A DNA stretch of 64,000 nucleotides from Lytechinus pictus (GCF_037042905.1 NC_087245.1:26226501-26290500); one strand, 5' to 3'; shown: positions 1 through 11,366, counted from the first letter of the stretch. Notes: a model not told the origin generated them from the letters alone. Numbers and translations: made by a program.

Positions 1-47
1 TTTCTCTTTGATATGGATTCAGCTGGTTTCAAGGGTTTCATTCTCCT
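1..47. mobile_element. Terminal fragment of a TTAA-flanked MITE (family 1)
   Basis: The first 47 bases are the reverse complement of the start of the complete copy at 1644-2226, and match the right end of the copy at 53919-54509. The end reads GTTTCATTCTCCT and is followed by TTAA at 48-51. The rest of the copy lies left of the window. TTAA at the edge fits the piggyBac-type target rule; no transposase is seen. Confidence 0.75.
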
Positions 48-51
48 TTAA

Positions 52-1545
52 GAGGATAGATATCTTCTCTTCCAACTCATGGTGATAGCGGATGCCGCCG
101 TGAACTTTGAAAGGCCGTATTACCGACGGAGCTCACTGCGTTACTCTCTTACATCGTTTATGATTATATACATTTTATTTTCAACCTCGTGGTGATAGCG
201 GATGCCGCCGTGAACTTTGAAAGGTCGTATTACCGACGGAGCTCACTGCGTTACTCTCTTACATCGTTTATGATGATATACATTTTATTTTCAACCTCGT
301 GGTGATAGCAGATGCCGCCGTGAACTTTGAAAGGTCGTATTACCGACGGAGCTCACTGCGCTACTCTCTTACCCCTTTATAATGATATAAATCTTCTCTT
401 CAACCTCGTGGTGATAGCGGACCCCGCCATAAACTTTTAAAGACTGTACTATTGACGGAGCTTATTGCGTTACTCTCTTACATCGTTTATGATGATATAC
501 ATTTTATTTTTAACCTCGTGGTGATAGCGGACCCCGCCGTGAACTTTTAAAGATCGTGCTACTGACGGAGCTCATTGCGTTACTCTCATACATCGTATAT
601 AATGATATAAATCTTCTATTCAACATCGTGGTGATAGCGGACCCCGCCATAAATTTTTAAAGACTGTACTATTGACGGAGCTTATTGCGTTGCTCTCTTA
701 GTTGTTTATGATGATATTCATTTTATTTTCAACCTCGTGGTGATAGCGGAAGCCGCCGTGAACTTTGAAAGGTCGTATTACCGACGGAGCTCACTGCGCT
801 ACTCTCTAACCCCGTTTATAATGATATAAATCTTCTCTTCAACCTCGTGGTGATAGCGGACCCCGCCATAAACTTTTAAAGACTGTACTATTGACGGAGC
901 TTATTGCGTTACTCTCTAACATCGTTTATGATGATATACATTTTATTTTCAACCTCGTGGTGATAGCGGATGCCGCCGTGAACTTTGAAAGGTCGTATTA
1001 CCGACGGAGCTCACTGCGCTACTCTCTTACCCCCTTTATAATGATATAAATCTTCTCTTCAACCTCGTGGTGATAGCGGACCCCGCCATAAACTTTTAAA
1101 GACTGTACTATTGACGGAGCTTATTGCGTTACTCTCTTACATCGTTTATGATGATATTCATTTTATTTTCAACCTCGTGGTGATAGCGGAAGCCGCCATG
1201 AACTTTGAAAGGTCGTATTACCGACGGAGCTCACTGCGCTACTCTCTTACCCCCTTTATAATGATATAAATCTTCTCTTCAACCTCGTGGTGATAGCGGA
1301 CCCCGCCATAAACTTTTAAAGACTGTACTATTGACGGAGCTTATTGCGTTACTCTCTTACATCGTTTATGATGATATACATTTTATTTTCAACCTCGTGG
1401 TGATAGCGGATGCCGCCGTGAACTTTGAAAGGTCGTATTACCGACGGAGCTCACTGCGCTACTCTCTTACCCCCTTTATGATGATAGACATCTTCTCTTC
1501 AACCTCGTGGTGATAGCGGACCCCGTCGTGAACTTCAAATTGATT
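52..1545. repeat. 110-bp tandem satellite, 14 monomers of two types
   Basis: The motif GGTGATAGCGGA recurs at 81, 191, 301, 410, 520, 630, 739, 849, 959, 1069, 1179, 1289, 1399 and 1509, a spacing of 109-110 bp. Two monomer types are visible. Type A has GATGCCGCCGTGAACTTTG and TATTACCGACGGAGCTCAC. Type B has GACCCCGCCATAAACTTTTA and CTATTGACGGAGCTTAT. The first six run A-A-A-B-B-B, and from 739 they alternate strictly, giving a 220-bp higher-order unit. The array starts just after the TTAA of the MITE fragment and decays into about 100 bp of unique AT-rich DNA before the next MITE. Short open frames inside it change with the repeat and are not genes. Confidence 0.92.
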
Positions 1546-1643
1546 TGAAAACGCTAGCTACCCAAAACATTTTAATAACATATTTCAAATCATCGTGCGT
1601 GCTTGCGTCTTCTACTTCATTTTAATTGCACTTGCGACTTTAA

Positions 1644-2226
1644 AGGAGAATGAAACCCTTGAAACTAGCTGAATCCATATCAAAGAGAAAAATCAAAGAA
1701 ACATATTGTTGAAAGTTTGAGGAAGATTGAATGAATAATAAGAAAGTTATGAGCATTTGAATATTGAGATCACTAGTGCCATGTAGATCCTCCCATCGGC
1801 AATGCGACCAAGATCTGTGATATCACACACGTACAACTCCCTCATTACTTTAGTACTTATTTCACTTATATTCTCACTTTTATAGAGTCTATCACAAGGT
1901 TATGTGTTTTCTTTATGAGATGACAAGTACAGAGGTTTCACAACATTATATCATTGATGAATCGTTTGTCATATGATTAGAATGAGCAAAAAGAGATATT
2001 TTGGGGTATATTTTCAGTGTCCGAATGGGAGAGTTGTACGTGTGTGACATCACAGATCTTGGTCGCATTGCCAATGGGGGGATCTCCATAGCATTAGTGA
2101 TCTCGACATTCAAATGCTCATAACTCTTTTATTGCTAGTCCTATTTTACTCAAAGTTTTGTTGATCTTATTCTTTGATTTTTCTGCTTTCACAAAAGCTA
2201 ACTTGCTCCAAGAGTTTCATTCTCCT
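1644..2226. mobile_element. TTAA-flanked MITE, family 1, full length (583 bp)
   Basis: The left end AGGAGAATGAAACCCTTG and the right end CAAGAGTTTCATTCTCCT are inverted repeats. TTAA precedes the element at 1640-1643, and a one-base variant (CTAA) follows at 2227-2230. The interior matches 53919-54509 in the opposite orientation along its length. No open frame could encode a transposase, so it is non-autonomous. Assignment to a piggyBac-type family rests only on the TTAA target. Confidence 0.85.
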
Positions 2227-2677
2227 CTAAGATGATGCGTCGTAAGAGATCATTCTAATAATTCTAAATCGCTAGCACCTAAAAATACTTCTAAAAGATG
2301 TCCTGCCGATCGTTCATTAACCTGTGATCTATGAGAAATATTTTCATTTTATTTTCCTTTGCGCCTTTGCTCGGAAGATGCGTCTTTCGTTTATCTTTCT
2401 AATAAAAATCACTTGGTTTATTTTAAAGCAATAACACCTCAAAACCCCTGGCTTTAAAACATGTTCCAAACGATCGCGCATGTTGGCGACTTCCATTCCA
2501 ATGCATTCGTCTTTGTGACTTTGTCAGGAAGATGCGCGCGACCGCGAACAACATTTTGATGTATTCCTTTGTTTTTAAACATCGCCGATTCGATTTCAAT
2601 TTTAGAAGCTTAACTTGCCGATCCGATTTTCGATCTGATTTTTGATCCGATTTACAACATTAGTTCAAGGGACAGAC
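2227..2677. repeat. Decayed tandem-like sequence, no gene
   Basis: Loosely repeated phrases occur here, for example variants of CTAGCACCTAAAA, ACGATCGCGCATG and GGAAGATGCG, and they also match 1546-1640 weakly. It looks like an old tandem repeat of roughly 130 bp that has diverged. The stretch from 2590 is rich in GATCCGATTT-like repeats. No coding signal was seen. Confidence 0.4.
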
Positions 2678-4426
2678 TAGACCAAAAGCTTCAATCTCTG
2701 TTATTTTGGTTGTTCAGCTGAACTCCGTTGGCTTCACTCACCAAATACAGAGACCGAAGTTCTAGCGCGAACTGTACAGGAGACTCAATGGCCATATGTT
2801 TATGTACTATAAGTTCGGATAAAACAGGAAGTGAAGTAGCGCGAGGTAAGTCACTGTTTTTGTTCCTTTAACTTGATTTTCCCCCGTTTTTGGACAATTA
2901 ATGCCAAAAGGGAATATTAATTTGCATTTCAGTCGTGTTAATTTTTAAAATTTTTATTCATTAAAGACAAAAATTGAAGAGCCCCGACAGGGGGATTTTG
3001 CATTGAAAGTCCCCTAATGGTGGCTGCATGATAGCGAGCCGTCTGTGTACGAGGAGAAATTTAAAAAATGTTTAAAAACTCCTCGAAACAGACGGCTGCC
3101 AGCTGTCTAGGGACAGACCTATTTGTTGACAAACACTACAGATCGAGGGATCTACAAGACTCAAGAGATCGGTCTGGACTGTAAGTGTAAGAAACCTTCA
3201 ATTTTTCACCTTTTTATTAACTAATTTTTTAACCTTCATACACATTAGGCGTATGGTCGACTCCTTGCCTGAGCTCCGCCTAGCCTCCGGCCCGCAAAGA
3301 AAGAGCTCCCTGGGCCTGGCGGTCTGGTAGGGCTTATACTTATACTACAGTCCCACATCCATCTATTCATGTTTGTTATTTCGAATTGCCACAAAATCAA
3401 AGTGTTTTTTTTACCTGCAGCTCCTCCGAATGTTTTGACTCGGAAATCTTCGAGAGTTTTAGGGTAGGCATCAAACTGCCTCAGGCGGTTCCAAACGTCC
3501 TGAATAGCCATTTCCACCAAAATGAACACAAAAATGGTTTCGACGTTGCCGTTTGTACTCGTTCTGCCTCTCTCAGCCCTGAAATCTGCGATAATCTGCG
3601 CCGGTGCGTGCCCGATCCGATCGGCCGGGCCGGGCGCTCGGCGACTGACGCATGCACGCGCGCGTGCAGTGTCTTCTTCCAGTCCAATGCATATGCACTG
3701 CACTGGAAGCATGCTGTTTCAACTTCAGTTCAAGCATGCATGGTGATGAAGATCTGTCACAGTTGCAGACAAGATGCCATGGGCAGAGCCAGCCTTGTAA
3801 TGGTGGTAAGACTAGAGACATGTTTTTGTTTTTGCTTTTCATCCTGTCAGAAAAGGCTCCAAGTCCAAATTTAATTAAAGCAGTGCCAGTGGCAAAAAAA
3901 CTTATTCATTTTTGAGTGACTGCATGGTTGCTAAAAGTGAACGGCACCACAAGAGAGAAGAAGAATTTTTGATAGACAGCTGGCAGCCGTCTGTTTCGAG
4001 GAGTTTTTTAACTTTTTTTTAGTTTTTAAATTTCTCCTCATACACAGACGGCTCGCTAGCGTGCAGCCACCATTAGGGGACTTGCAATGCAAAATCCCCC
4101 CATCGGGGCTCTTCAATTTTCGTCTTTAATGAATAAAAATTTTGAAAATTAACCCGACCAAAATGCAAATTAATATTCCCTCTTGGCATTAATTGCCAAA
4201 AAACTGAGAAAAATCAAGTTAAAAAGAACAAAAACAGTGACTTACCTCGGCTGTCGCGCAAATTCACTTCCCCCTTTTATCCGATCTTAACTACATAAAC
4301 ATATGGCCATTGAGTCCCCTGTAGCTGTACAGATCGCGCTAGAACTTCGGTCTCTGTATTTGGTGAGTGAAGCCAACGGAGTTCAGCTGAACAACCAACA
4401 TAACAGAGACCATAGCTTTTGGTCTA
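2678..4426. mobile_element. Foldback element with ~430-450 bp inverted arms
   Basis: The left arm (2678-3109) and right arm (3973-4426) are reverse complements over almost their whole length, by eye roughly 85-90 % identical with small indels. Landmarks in both are the outer TAGACCAAAAGCT, then GTTCAGCTGAACTCCGTTGG, GAGGTAAGTCACTG, GAAGAGCCCCGA and the inner AGACGGCTGCCAGCTGTCTA. A smaller hairpin (AGCCGTCTGTGTA...CGAAACAGACGGCT) lies inside each arm. The 863-bp spacer holds the ERGIC3 first exon and a GC-rich block, neither of which resembles the arms. No target duplication or transposase was identified. It could be a foldback transposon around captured DNA, or two independent inverted insertions beside a resident gene. 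Confidence 0.8.
3415..3511 (-). CDS. ERGIC3: ERGIC3 first coding exon (32 codons plus one base)
   Basis: Read on the - strand, the exon starts with ATG at 3511 in a good context (GTGGAAATGG) and runs to 3415, followed by the donor GTAAAA. The peptide contains QFDAYPKTLEDFRVKT followed by FGGAA, matching the conserved cytosolic N terminus of ERGIC3 (ERGIC and Golgi protein 3, Erv46 family), just before the first membrane helix. The phase-1 end fits the valine that follows in the family. ERGIC3 is a two-pass membrane protein that cycles between ER, ERGIC and Golgi as a cargo adaptor with ERGIC2/Erv41. Upstream (3512-3700) is GC-rich and could be promoter and 5' UTR. I found no second exon between here and position 1, so either intron 1 leaves the window or this is a stray exon copy. 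Confidence 0.8.
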
Positions 4427-5830
4427 ATACTTTGAATGAATTTAATCAACAGTAACAGGTACCGTACGTACGTCATAAAATAACTTTTTTTAGATCATCC
4501 AATGAATTAATGAGATATGAATACTGGTATTCATCAACATGGTTATACAGAGTGATGCCAAATGGACATGCACGTTTGAGGAGAAAACATATTGCTCAAA
4601 GTAACTCTTTGAATTTTGAACTGCTATGATGCTATCGTAATTTTGATTTATTGATTGGATTCTATGACTATGTTGTTCTACATCACATGTAGCTTTTTAT
4701 ATGCTGCACATTAAAAAATTGGTGTATTACTTCATTAATTACGACCTAAAATGTAAATCCATACCCGGTTACGGAGTGACGGTTAGAGTGACATCAGAAA
4801 TACATGCACAGGCAACATAGAATGAACATATATTTTAAAATTTTTGTGTGATATGATGTAAAATAATGACCTTCAGATTAATTATCCAAAAGAAAATTTT
4901 ACAAAACAAGCAATAGTTCTCTGTTAAATGGAAATTAAGTAAAAAACAGTCATTGTAGTCCCATGTATAGAATTTCTTGTATGGTTTGGATTCTCCTATA
5001 AGGAGATGCATAAGAAAAAATAATTGTTGCTAATTATGTTCCCCTTTTGTATTGATGAAATTCCATATGAGTTTTGAAAGAAAAATTTGATCCAGATTTG
5101 AAATATAGAGCCGATATAAATTTTTGGAAAATGTCCACTTTTGCTTGGAATTGCCCTACTGTGATAGGACCTAGGGAGTAGGGGACCTAGACCTGGAAAA
5201 TCGACTGCATAATTAATTGCATTTTTCGAGTAGATCCGGTAATAAGGTGATAATTAGACCCTAGTCTTTAGAATTAGAAGTATAACAGATCATCCTACTA
5301 ACTTGTGGTTTGTGCCATGATTTAGACTTTAGAGATCTGTTAAATGAACATGATAGATTGTATTATGGTCACCATGGTCATGATGGTAAAGTCGAGAGAG
5401 AGCTGTTGTGAAGTTGAAACTTTAACTTCATGTTGAGTAAACTTGAGCATTGTTGAGTCAAGTCTTTCTTACAATTATTAAGAGAGCTTGAGATGTAAGT
5501 TGTTGTAACCTGTGAATGTGTCATGGTCACAGTCAGTAGGCAGGTCTTAAATATCCCTGATAGAAATGGATAGATCTAACGTTAGACCTATTAATCGGTC
5601 TATAAACAAAAGTTGGGCTAAGGTTTTGCAAGCTTGATCATGTTGATGCAGACCAAAACACCCCTTTTATTATTCTGTCATTGCTGCTCTAAATATAGAT
5701 CGAATGATTTTGGTGTCATTGGAAAAAAAGAAGAATCATTCTTTCAGGTCATGTGTTTGAATTTATTTAAAGATTTTGTAAAGTAGGTGAAACTTTTGAT
5801 AAAAACTTTTTATTAAAAAACACCCAAGTC
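4427..5830. other. Intergenic, nothing recognised
   Basis: This is AT-rich single-copy-looking DNA. No long frame, RNA gene or inverted repeat of note was seen. A short palindromic phrase TCTAACGTTAGACCTA at about 5575-5590 recurs at about 21896, which suggests an old shared repeat fragment. Confidence 0.5.
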
Positions 5831-6372
5831 CCAAGGTTAAGTTTTTTAAATGACAGCATAACTTAGAAAGTATATGGACCTAGTTCATGAAACGTGGCCA
5901 TAAGGGTAATCAAATATTACTTAACATCCTGGCTGAGTTTCAATTCACATGACCAAGGTCAAAGGTCATTTAGGGTCAATGAACTTTGACCAAGTAACTT
6001 GCGGTATTTGTTGAATTGCCATCAAAACTTTGAAAGGTTATGGATCTAATTCATATAACCTGGAAATACGAGTAATCAAGTATCACTGAACATCTCTTGC
6101 GAGTTTCAGGTTACATGTACATGACCAAAGGTCATTTAAGGTCAATGAACTTTGGCCATGTTGGAGGTAATTATTAAATTGCTGTCATAACTTTCAAAGT
6201 TTAGGGATATAGTTACTGAAATGTGGACATAGGGATAATCAAGTATCACTGACAAGTCTTAGGTCACATGATCAAGGTCAAATGTTATTTAGGGTCAATG
6301 AAAGTAGTATTGTATCATTATATGAATGATGTTTTTTGTGAATAATTATTTCATAGTAGTTTTCAAAGTCAG
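5831..6372. repeat. Decayed copy of the ~163-bp satellite of the BBS9 intron elements
   Basis: Three or four diverged units match the repeats at 43745-44960 and 53405-54900. Shared phrases include ACTTAGAAAGTATATGGACC, AGGTCAAAGGTCATTTAGGG and TATATGAATGATGTTTTTTG. The inverted ends of those elements (GTCTCGCCTGCAT and its complement) are missing here, so this is a truncated older copy. An exact AGGTCAAAGGTCA lies at 5956-5968. Confidence 0.8.
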
Positions 6373-6499
6373 ATCCAGTTGTTTAAGTAGGGGGTGCTGG
6401 GCCCTGGGGTTTGTTCAGGCCAAGGATTATGAATGACAATGTCATCACTCGCCAGTTGCAGAAAAAAAATTGACTTGCCAGAAAAAAGTGGTTGGGTGA

Positions 6500-8661
6500 G
6501 TCCATACGTGTCTTACGAGACATTTAGAGAACATTTGACAGTTTTTTTACAAGAAAAACAAAAAATATTCCAGTAACTAAAGGTGATCATCAAGTACTTC
6601 CAGAGTGTTAGGAAAACCAAGACTTAACATGACTTGAATTCAAATCCTGTATAACACAGATTAAAAATAGTAATGTGTCGTACGGACGCAGAAAAAGTGG
6701 CTTTTTTTTAACCTCAAGTTTGTGCTCTAAAGTCTGTGAGGTAGATATTTTTCATAGAAACTGAACTCAGATTGACATTCAATTACCCAAGAACAAACAC
6801 ATCTATGAAAGAAAACAAAATAAAAGTTCATGAATAAATAAATCAAATTATCATTTTCGAGAACATTGTGGCATACGGGACACTCAAAATGTGTCGTACG
6901 GGACATCTCTAAATTGAAGCCAAACTTTCTTACTATATGTCTCTGACTTCTTCAATCACTTTATTTGGCTGATGATAATGATAATCCTATCAAACTAAAG
7001 ACATTCATTATGTTAGAAACCTCTATTGGCTGAATAATTCTGTCAATATATTATAAACAAAATAATGTGTCGTACGGGACACTTGTGTGTTGAACAGGCA
7101 CTTGCGTGTTGTACTGGACAGCCTAAATAAAACAATGAACTTTTTATCAATCAGAAGGGGAGCATTGCCCCTAAATTCTTCCTTTTTAATGAAAAGGCTT
7201 TTAATAAGTAGTCATTCAGGACAATATTATTAAAGGACAAGTCCACCCCAACAAAAAGTTGATTTGAATAAAAAGTGAAAAATCCAACAAGCATAACACT
7301 GAAAATTTCATCAAAATCGGATGTAAATAAGAAAGTTATGACATTTTAAAGTTTTGCTTAATTTCACAAAACAGTTATATGCACATCCTGGTTGGTATGC
7401 AAATGAAGAGACTATGACGTCATCCACTCACTATTTCTTTTGTATTTTATTACATGAAATATGAAATATTCTAATTTTCTCCTTATTGTCAAGTGTCAAC
7501 GATTAATTACTCCCTGAACATGTGGCATTAGCATTGTTTCATACTATATGTTTTAGTCAAGTTGGTCCTTATTGCCAAATCTATAAAAAATGAAATATTG
7601 TATAATTCAAACAAAAAACAAAAGAAATAATGAGTGATGGACATCATCGACTGACTCACCTAGTTGTGCCTATCACTGTTTTGTGAAAAATAAGCGAAAC
7701 TTTAAAATGTCATAACTTTCTTAATTTCCATCTGATTTTGATGAAATTTTCAGCTCTATGCTAGTTTGATTTTTCTCTATTCAAGTCAGCATTTTCCAGG
7801 GATGGAGTTGACCTTTAAGTCAGGAGCAATATATTATCATTTTTTTCATGACGGGAAATGTACAATGGTTCACAACATTTTTTTTCTAAAGAAATGCGAT
7901 TTTACTTTTTCAAACCTTTCTGCATTTCATGAAACCATATGGTTTGTCTTATTTTTTCAGATTTTTATTTGAACAAATAGGTTTGTCTTATTTTCCAGAT
8001 TATTTTTTACAACTTGAAAAAGGTAATTAAGGAGTTTCAATACTGTACATACAAAAATTAGTGATCATCAAGGGAAGTCCAACTAGATGATTGATTTTTA
8101 AATATTTTTTTACATCTTGTAATAATTTCACATTAGCATGCAAGAGGAAGTCATCTTCCAGGCGAGGGTGAATCAATTATAAAGGTTTTCTTTTCATGCT
8201 CAGTGACAAAGAAATTAACCTGCTCTGACAAGCGAAAATCACCAGTTTAGCTGAAGGGATTCAAAAAAGAATACGCCTGCATGAAGTCAATTAAAATTGT
8301 TAGAATCACCTATTTCATGTTCTATGGAGATCAAAAAAATACTTTTTCAGTTCACTTTATGTCAAATCAATTACTTGAATTAAAATAATCCTACTATTTA
8401 TAGTTTCTGAATCCAAATCCTGCAATTAAATGCAGTATGTATTGTGTGTCGTACGGGACATGTCCCGTACAACACAGTGTGTGTCGTACGGGACAACTTT
8501 TAATAGGGCAATTGTTGAAAAATGGAAGGCAGTAATTAGACCCTTATGGGATAAATCGATCACCCATGGGTCAAAGATAGAGAAACTGATATTGTGAAAT
8601 TGCATCATCAAAAATAAATTTGTAGGAAAAAATTTTGCATTTTCATGTGTCGTATGGGACA
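6500..8661. repeat. Dispersed 15-mer cluster, GTGTCGTACGGGACA
   Basis: Exact copies lie at 6891-6905, 7067-7081, 8446-8460 and 8481-8495. A reverse-strand copy with one change lies at 8461-8475, abutting the previous one to make a 30-bp palindrome. Variants lie at 6508-6522, near 6676 and 6868, at 7087-7101, 7106-7120 and 8647-8661. Copies sit in otherwise unrelated AT-rich sequence rather than in a tandem array. The motif is an imperfect palindrome (TGTC...GACA around GTAC). The rest of the stretch holds one MITE (7234-7814) and no gene. Confidence 0.85.
7234..7814. mobile_element. TTAA-flanked MITE, family 2 (581 bp)
   Basis: The left end AGGACAAGTCCACCCC and the complement of the right end, AGGTCAACTCCATCCC, form terminal inverted repeats. 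TTAA lies directly outside both ends (7230-7233 and 7815-7818). Subterminal parts are also complementary (TTGATGAAATTTTCAG against CTGAAAATTTCATCAA). No coding potential. Related copies lie at 20561-21079 and, as a fragment, at 9971-10125. Confidence 0.85.
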
Positions 8662-8994
8662 TTGCCAAAAATAGGTTTGGAAAAATCAGGGCTGCCCCTA
8701 TTATGGATCATGAAAATGTTGTAAATATTATGTGGAACCATCAATGATACATTATTTCATTGACCTGCAATATTTTCAATCTTTTCGTGCTTTGCCAATA
8801 ATCGTTTCAGGCAGTGTTTGTACTTGACTATTCAATCAGCAATATTATTGAAAATTGAAAATTCCAATGTTTCTCAAAAAAAAAACTATATCTGACTTCA
8901 CTTTTGGTTAAAAATTTTCATAAAATTTAGGTATCATAGTACAATATTACACTACTTATGACGTATGAAAACATGTTAATACTGCCTAGTATGG
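8662..8994. other. Intergenic, nothing recognised
   Basis: AT-rich sequence with no frame, repeat array or hairpin that stood out. Confidence 0.5.
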
Positions 8995-9719
8995 CTTGGC
9001 GGATCCAGGGGGGCCTGGGCCTCCCATATTGGTGGAGCAAAAAAAGAAAAAGGGGGACAGAAAGAAAAAAAAAGAAGAGGAAAAAAAAGGAGGAAGAAGA
9101 GTGAATAAAATAAGGTGAGCCTGGGAAGACTTAAAAATTATAATAAAATGTTTTCATGTCATTGTATAAAATTTGTGCTTGCATTGCATGATCGATGAGA
9201 TACATATTTGGCTCAATAGGCTGATATTGAGCTTGAAATATCAAGTTTGTATGTCAATATCATACAAAATATATTTCAGCTTGGACAATGAGCTTTGATT
9301 TTCAAATTGATTTTCAAAAAATGCTCTGTAAAATGTCTGTTCTATTGTCTGAGAATCAACATTTTCAGCTCGCGCTGCAAGCTCGCATGATTCGATTTGT
9401 CAAGTACATGTACCTATTCTCTTTGTGTGTGTATTCCATAGAGTCCTTAAAATAGCCCTTTTCAGGTTTGATTGTCAAAACCTAGCACTGCGCGTTTGCA
9501 TATGATTGGTCAGTAATAATATACTTCTATAGTAATTCTATAACAAACTACTTAAATTCCATTTTCATGACAGTTTATCAAAAATTTTGGCTCGCGATTT
9601 GCTCTCGCATATATTTACCAAGTCCAGTTTTCAGGCCTTAATATCAATAAATATAGGCTCTCATATAAGCTGTATTAGATCAATAAATTCTCGTGCTTTG
9701 GAAGAGGAATAGAAAGATA

Positions 9720-9802
9720 GCAGGGCCCGCTGGGAGAACAGTTTTCGGAACTGAAGCGGCTTCCCTGGGTAAATATACCTGTATTATTATTATTATTATT
9801 AT
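9720..9802 (+). mobile_element. 5'-truncated SINE (3' end only) with target duplication
   Basis: It begins GCAGGGCCCGCTGGGAG and ends in an ATT microsatellite tail. The same sequence is the 3' part of the full SINE at 18691-18990. AAAGATA flanks it at 9713-9719 and 9803-9809. The paralogous position in copy B, near 14240, reads TAGAAGATAGTCATC with no insert, so the empty site is preserved inside this window. Confidence 0.85.
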
Positions 9803-9970
9803 AAAGATAGTCATCATTTTTCATTATGATGAAAAAATGTCCTTAGAATGTCCCGGTCCTAGGTCAAAATTATATAAAATTATCAGCTCGCGCTCGCATC
9901 ATTTATTACGTGTGATCTATATCCACAGCTCAATTTTCTCACACAGTGCTTGAATTATATAGTATTTTAA

Positions 9971-10125
9971 AGGCATGGTCTGGGCTGACAGTAAATAAAT
10001 AGAGTAATATTCATTCACAGAGCAAAATGCTGAAAATTTCATCAAAATCAGAAAAGAAATAACGAAGTTATTGAATTTTAAAGTTTATCAATATTTTGTT
10101 AAGACAGTTATATGCACATTATCAT
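9971..10125 (+). mobile_element. Left-end fragment of TTAA MITE family 2
   Basis: TTAA at 9967-9970 is followed by AGGCATGGTCTGGG, and then by GCTGAAAATTTCATCAAAAT and CAGTTATATGCACA, as in the family 2 copy at 7234. The right half is missing. Confidence 0.6.
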
Positions 10126-10139
10126 GCCTTGGCGCAGGC

Positions 10140-10395
10140 TTATTTGAGGTGTACACCCAATAACTTTCTATAGCTTTGAGGTGGGATCACCAAATTCATA
10201 CCAGAGGTCCATCTCCTGAAGGCACAGGTCAAGTTCGAATATGAGTTGAAATGTGAATAAGGTCAAAGGTCAAATGTCAATGAACTTTCCATGACTGGCA
10301 CTGTGCTATGTTGTACACATAATAACTTTTCGGAAATACGAACCTTCGGAATAACCGAGCCTTCGGAATAACGAAGCTTCGGAATTACGAATGTA
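10140..10395. repeat. DR1-bearing phrase and TTCGGAATAAC minisatellite
   Basis: AGGTCAAAGGTCA occurs at 10260-10272 in sequence resembling the pearl-like satellite. It is followed at 10327-10395 by four degenerate 17-18 bp units based on CTTCGGAATAACGA. Such short units often mark the ends of inverted-repeat elements, but no partner end was found. Confidence 0.55.
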
Positions 10396-11252
10396 TGCGT
10401 TGTTTTTAGGTTTAATTTTTTTCCGTTCGCGCTCGCATTGTTTCGTTGTATACATCCTGTTCATGATTACAAAAAGTGCTTAGAATATCCATTTTTTTAG
10501 TTAGGAATGTCAAAAATTTTCAGCTCTTGCTTCGTGCTCGCATTATTTGATCGTTGAAATATGTATTCATGGCTAACTGCATACAGTCCTTGACAGGTCC
10601 CTTTTTATTTAATCAGGCCAGAACGTATTTCTGCTGGCAGTAGGCCTAATTACAGACTCAGCTTGTTCAGAATCACAAACATGAAACATTGCCCAGAATG
10701 TTTAATTTTCAGGACAAAATATATGAAATTTAAAAAAAAATTAGCTTGCGCTATGCGCTCACTCTATTCAAATAGGGCTTATGAGATTTTTACATTTTCA
10801 TGTTGTTTTATAAGAATAAAGCTAAGTGACTACTAGGAATACCACTTCAAATAAACAAACAAAGTTGACTTTGAGCCGCCGATCGGGGAAAATGTGGTTG
10901 AACATTTCCCCCCCCCCCCCCCTATTGGCGAATGCTGGATCCGCTCCTGGTATGGTAAATAACAAACACAGCAGTAGCACCCCCTAAATATCTTGGTGGG
11001 GGGGATGCTTTAGCCAGTGTGACCAATTTGTACAGTAAAAAAAGGCACTTTGGGGTCATGCACATCCGTCGATAATGATTCAAACAATTTCAGAGTGCTA
11101 AACATTGCATATGGGGCAAAATTTATAAGAAGCTGCAAGCAAAAAGTTTTAAACTTTCAATTAAAAAAACAAATCTTGTGATAAATTTTTTACATGAAAT
11201 TCAGAAAATGATACCATATTCCACCTCCCCCCCCCCTTTTTTCCGGGGGCAT

Positions 11253-11366
11253 CCCGATAGACCGCGGGTCCGATAGACCGCGGGTCCGTTAGACCGCGGG
11301 TCCGATAGACCGCGGGTCCGATAGTCCGCGGGTCCGATAGACCGCGGGTCCGATAGTCCGCAGTGT
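11253..11366. repeat. 16-bp tandem array, GATAGACCGCGGGTCC
   Basis: Seven near-identical 16-bp units, with GATAGACC and GATAGTCC alternates. They form the left terminus of the palindromic element and match the array at 17096-17224 in reverse complement. The unit is itself close to palindromic around CCGCGG and is CpG-rich in an AT-rich setting. Confidence 0.92.

Larger units (their letters stand above)
8995..10949. mobile_element. hAT-like non-autonomous element, copy A
   Basis: The left end carries GGCGGATCCAGG and the right end carries CTGGATCCGCTCCTGG, an inverted match to the CAGGGGCGGATCC type of terminus. GTATGG occurs just outside both ends (8989-8994 and 10950-10955), a partial target duplication. 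The interior parallels 13405-15366 in order: a purine-rich run, then segments separated by degraded GCTCGCGC...CGCTCGCAT phrases, then a poly-C run beside the right end. The copy carries a SINE tail insertion (9720-9802) that the other copy lacks. No transposase. The superfamily call is inference from the termini. Confidence 0.65.

Noticed and set aside
1331..1513. 60-codon frame in the left satellite
   Set aside because: It spans monomers of the 110-bp repeat and is broken in most other units.
5575..5590. TCTAACGTTAGACCTA shared with ~21896
   Set aside because: Only two copies of a 16-base palindromic word; too little to define an element.
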